From Beijerinckiaceae bacterium (lineage in GTDB: Bacteria > Pseudomonadota > Alphaproteobacteria > Rhizobiales > Beijerinckiaceae), in assembly GCA_027346205.1 (NCBI GenBank), contig DAIESR010000328.1, forward strand, positions 1 through 6,748: DNA of 6,748 nucleotides. The letters run 5' to 3'. Shown here piece after piece: positions 5,191 through 6,748 of the stretch. Below the pieces are notes generated by a model. The model was not told the DNA's origin. It was given only the letters and a program-made list of their open reading frames with translations, and searched no databases. The position numbers and the translations under genes are program-made. The stretch's first letter is position 1. Each line of letters starts with the position of its first letter.

Positions 5191-6748
5191 TCAGAACTTC
5201 TTGATCTCTATGCCATGCTTGCGCAGAGCATAGCCGATTTGGCGCGGCGTCAAACTCATCATGCGGGCAGCCTTCGCCTGAACCCAACCCGATTTTTCCA
5301 TCGCATCGAGAAGACGGGCACGTTCATTGCCGTCATCAGCACCGCCAGGCACGCCCATATGCGCGTCGCCATTCTCATGATGACGCGCGGTGGCAGGCAG
5401 CTCGGCATGGCTGATCCCGGATGCCGGCGGCAAGGGACCGAGTCCGCCGACGCCCGTCGACGCGTGCTCATGCGACTTACCCTTCCACAGGGTCGCCGAA
5501 AGACATTGATCCTGACCGCAGGCGAAATCCGATGCGACGATCGAGTCCCCGACGGCGAAGGTCGCCGTGCGCTGCACGCAGTTTTCGAGCTCGCGGACAT
5601 TGCCGGGAAAATAGCAGGATTTCAGAACTTGCACGGCCTCTTTGCTGAAGGAGAGCTCGCGCCCGTTCTGCTGGTTGAACTGCTCCAAGAAATGCGCGGC
5701 GAGCAGCGGAATGTCGCTCGTACGTTCGCGCAGCGGCGGCAACAACATCGGGACGACGCTGATGCGGTAATAGAGATCGGCGCGGAACTCTCCCTTGCGG
5801 ACCGCCTCTTCGAGATTCTTGTTGGTCGCGGCAATCAGGCGGACATCGGCCTTCAAGGTCTTGGTGCCACCGACGCGTTCGAACTCGCCGGCCTGTAGCA
5901 CACGGAGAAGCTTCGCCTGGAAGGAGAGCGAGATTTCGCCGATTTCGTCGAGGAAGAGCGTGCCGCCGTCGGCAAGCTCAAACCTACCCTTGCGGGTTGC
6001 GATTGCACCGGTGAAGGCGCCCTTTTCGTGTCCGAATAATTCTGATTCGAGCACGCTTTCGGCAAGCGCTGCGCAATTGACTTTGACGAAAGCCCGCGAG
6101 ACACGTGGCGATAATTCGTGCAGAGCGCGGGCAAAAAGCTCCTTGCCGGTCCCCGACTCGCCACGCAGCAGCAAAGTGGCGTTCGAACGCGCGACGATTG
6201 CTATCTTGTCCATGACCGCGCGAATCTGCGGGCTTTCGCCGATGATCCCGGACATCCGCGCCTTCGACATCGGCGCCGGCTGCAACTTATTGATCTGCTT
6301 TTGCAAACGGTGGCTTTCCTCGATCAGCCGATCACGGTCGCGCGCCACCACCCGATGGAGCTTGACGGTCTGGCCAATCAGATTGGCGATAATCACGAGG
6401 AAACGAACATCGGAATCGAAGCGGAACTCGCTTTCGCCATCCCATAATCGATCGACCGTCAAAGTACCAACAACCTTATCGCCAGCCCTGATCGGCACGC
6501 CGGTGAAAGAGACCTGAGCCCCATCGCCGGCCATAGCCGCGATATCCTCGGGATCGAACAGCTCGTGATCGGCGATGTTGTGGACAACCAGCGGAACGGC
6601 CGTCGCGACGATCTGATCGATCGCCCGCTGCGGAAACCGTTGCGGCGGTCGCGCCGCCGCCTGCTCGCTCCAATCGGCGCCGACGACCACCTCGGGCTCT
6701 CCGTCTACGCCGAGGAGAACGATCGTCCCATGCCGCATTTGCAGGAAC
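5191..6748 (-). CDS. nifA: Nif-specific transcriptional activator NifA (5' end missing)
   Basis: NifA is the enhancer-binding protein that activates sigma54 polymerase at nif promoters. The frame stays open to the window edge (FLQ precedes the in-frame Met at 6738), and relatives are longer at the N-terminus, so the real start lies outside. Numbering from that Met: a GAF sensor domain fills about 1-130; the AAA+ domain follows with Walker A GESGTGKE (193-200), the sigma54-contact loop KGAFTGA (239-245) and Walker B GGTLFLDEIG (258-267). Cys375, 387, 407 and 412 form CX11CX19CX4C, the motif linked to direct oxygen sensitivity in alphaproteobacterial NifA, which lack NifL control. A His- and Gly-rich linker (about 415-470) leads to a Fis-type helix-turn-helix (AKAARMMSLTPRQIGYALRKHG, 488-509). 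It presumably acts on the nifB and fdxN control sites in this window. Confidence 0.97.
   Translation of the reverse strand, partial: FLQMRHGTIVLLGVDGEPEVVVGADWSEQAAARPPQRFPQRAIDQIVATAVPLVVHNIADHELFDPEDIAAMAGDGAQVSFTGVPIRAGDKVVGTLTVDRLWDGESEFRFDSDVRFLVIIANLIGQTVKLHRVVARDRDRLIEESHRLQKQINKLQPAPMSKARMSGIIGESPQIRAVMDKIAIVARSNATLLLRGESGTGKELFARALHELSPRVSRAFVKVNCAALAESVLESELFGHEKGAFTGAIATRKGRFELADGGTLFLDEIGEISLSFQAKLLRVLQAGEFERVGGTKTLKADVRLIAATNKNLEEAVRKGEFRADLYYRISVVPMLLPPLRERTSDIPLLAAHFLEQFNQQNGRELSFSKEAVQVLKSCYFPGNVRELENCVQRTATFAVGDSIVASDFACGQDQCLSATLWKGKSHEHASTGVGGLGPLPPASGISHAELPATARHHENGDAHMGVPGGADDGNERARLLDAMEKSGWVQAKAARMMSLTPRQIGYALRKHGIEIKKF

Noticed and set aside
5795..6517. Plus-strand open frame of 240 codons
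   Set aside because: It is antisense to nifA within the AAA+ and GAF regions and shows no recognisable domain.
1..6748. CRISPR arrays, tRNA, rRNA, transposase genes
   Set aside because: I saw no regularly spaced repeats, no tRNA- or rRNA-like sequence, and no transposase or integrase domain in any frame.

Overview
The window is a nitrogen-fixation (nif) segment, almost certainly from an alphaproteobacterium of the Hyphomicrobiales (Rhizobiales) type. Every gene I can support is on the minus strand, so transcription runs from high to low coordinates. The evidence is an oxygen-sensor-type NifA with the cysteine pattern CX11CX19CX4C, a full-length NifB with its NifX-like tail, two FdxN-like 2[4Fe-4S] ferredoxins, NifA/sigma54 control sequences, and dispersed palindromes of a kind common in this order. 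A Beijerinckiaceae, Methylocystaceae or Rhodopseudomonas-like diazotroph would fit, but the family is a guess.

Layout in transcription order: nifA (partial, N-terminus beyond the right edge, stop at 5191); a 534-base gap with hairpins, a dispersed palindrome and a probable sigma54 promoter; a small ferredoxin gene (4656-4462) with its own candidate terminator; a 652-base gap with a second, more elaborate palindrome, two NifA-binding sites and a near-perfect sigma54 promoter; then an apparent five-gene operon, nifB (3809-2226), ferredoxin (2153-1929), an atypical HesB/IscA A-type protein (1926-1567), a TPR protein (1555-1022) and an LRV iron-sulfur repeat protein (1032-241). The last 240 bases hold no gene I can support, only hairpins and an AT-rich block with an inverted repeat.

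How it fits together: NifA, active under low oxygen, binds TGT-N10-ACA sites and activates sigma54 polymerase at the nifB promoter and probably at the fdxN promoter. NifB is the radical SAM enzyme that makes NifB-co, the [8Fe-9S-C] precursor of the nitrogenase cofactor. The four genes after nifB are closely packed or overlapping, and three of their products carry cysteine motifs for Fe-S clusters or iron. I infer that they supply clusters or electrons to NifB, or act as accessory or protective factors. The functions of the TPR and LRV proteins and of the altered A-type protein are the least understood part of the window and the best candidates for a poorly described system.
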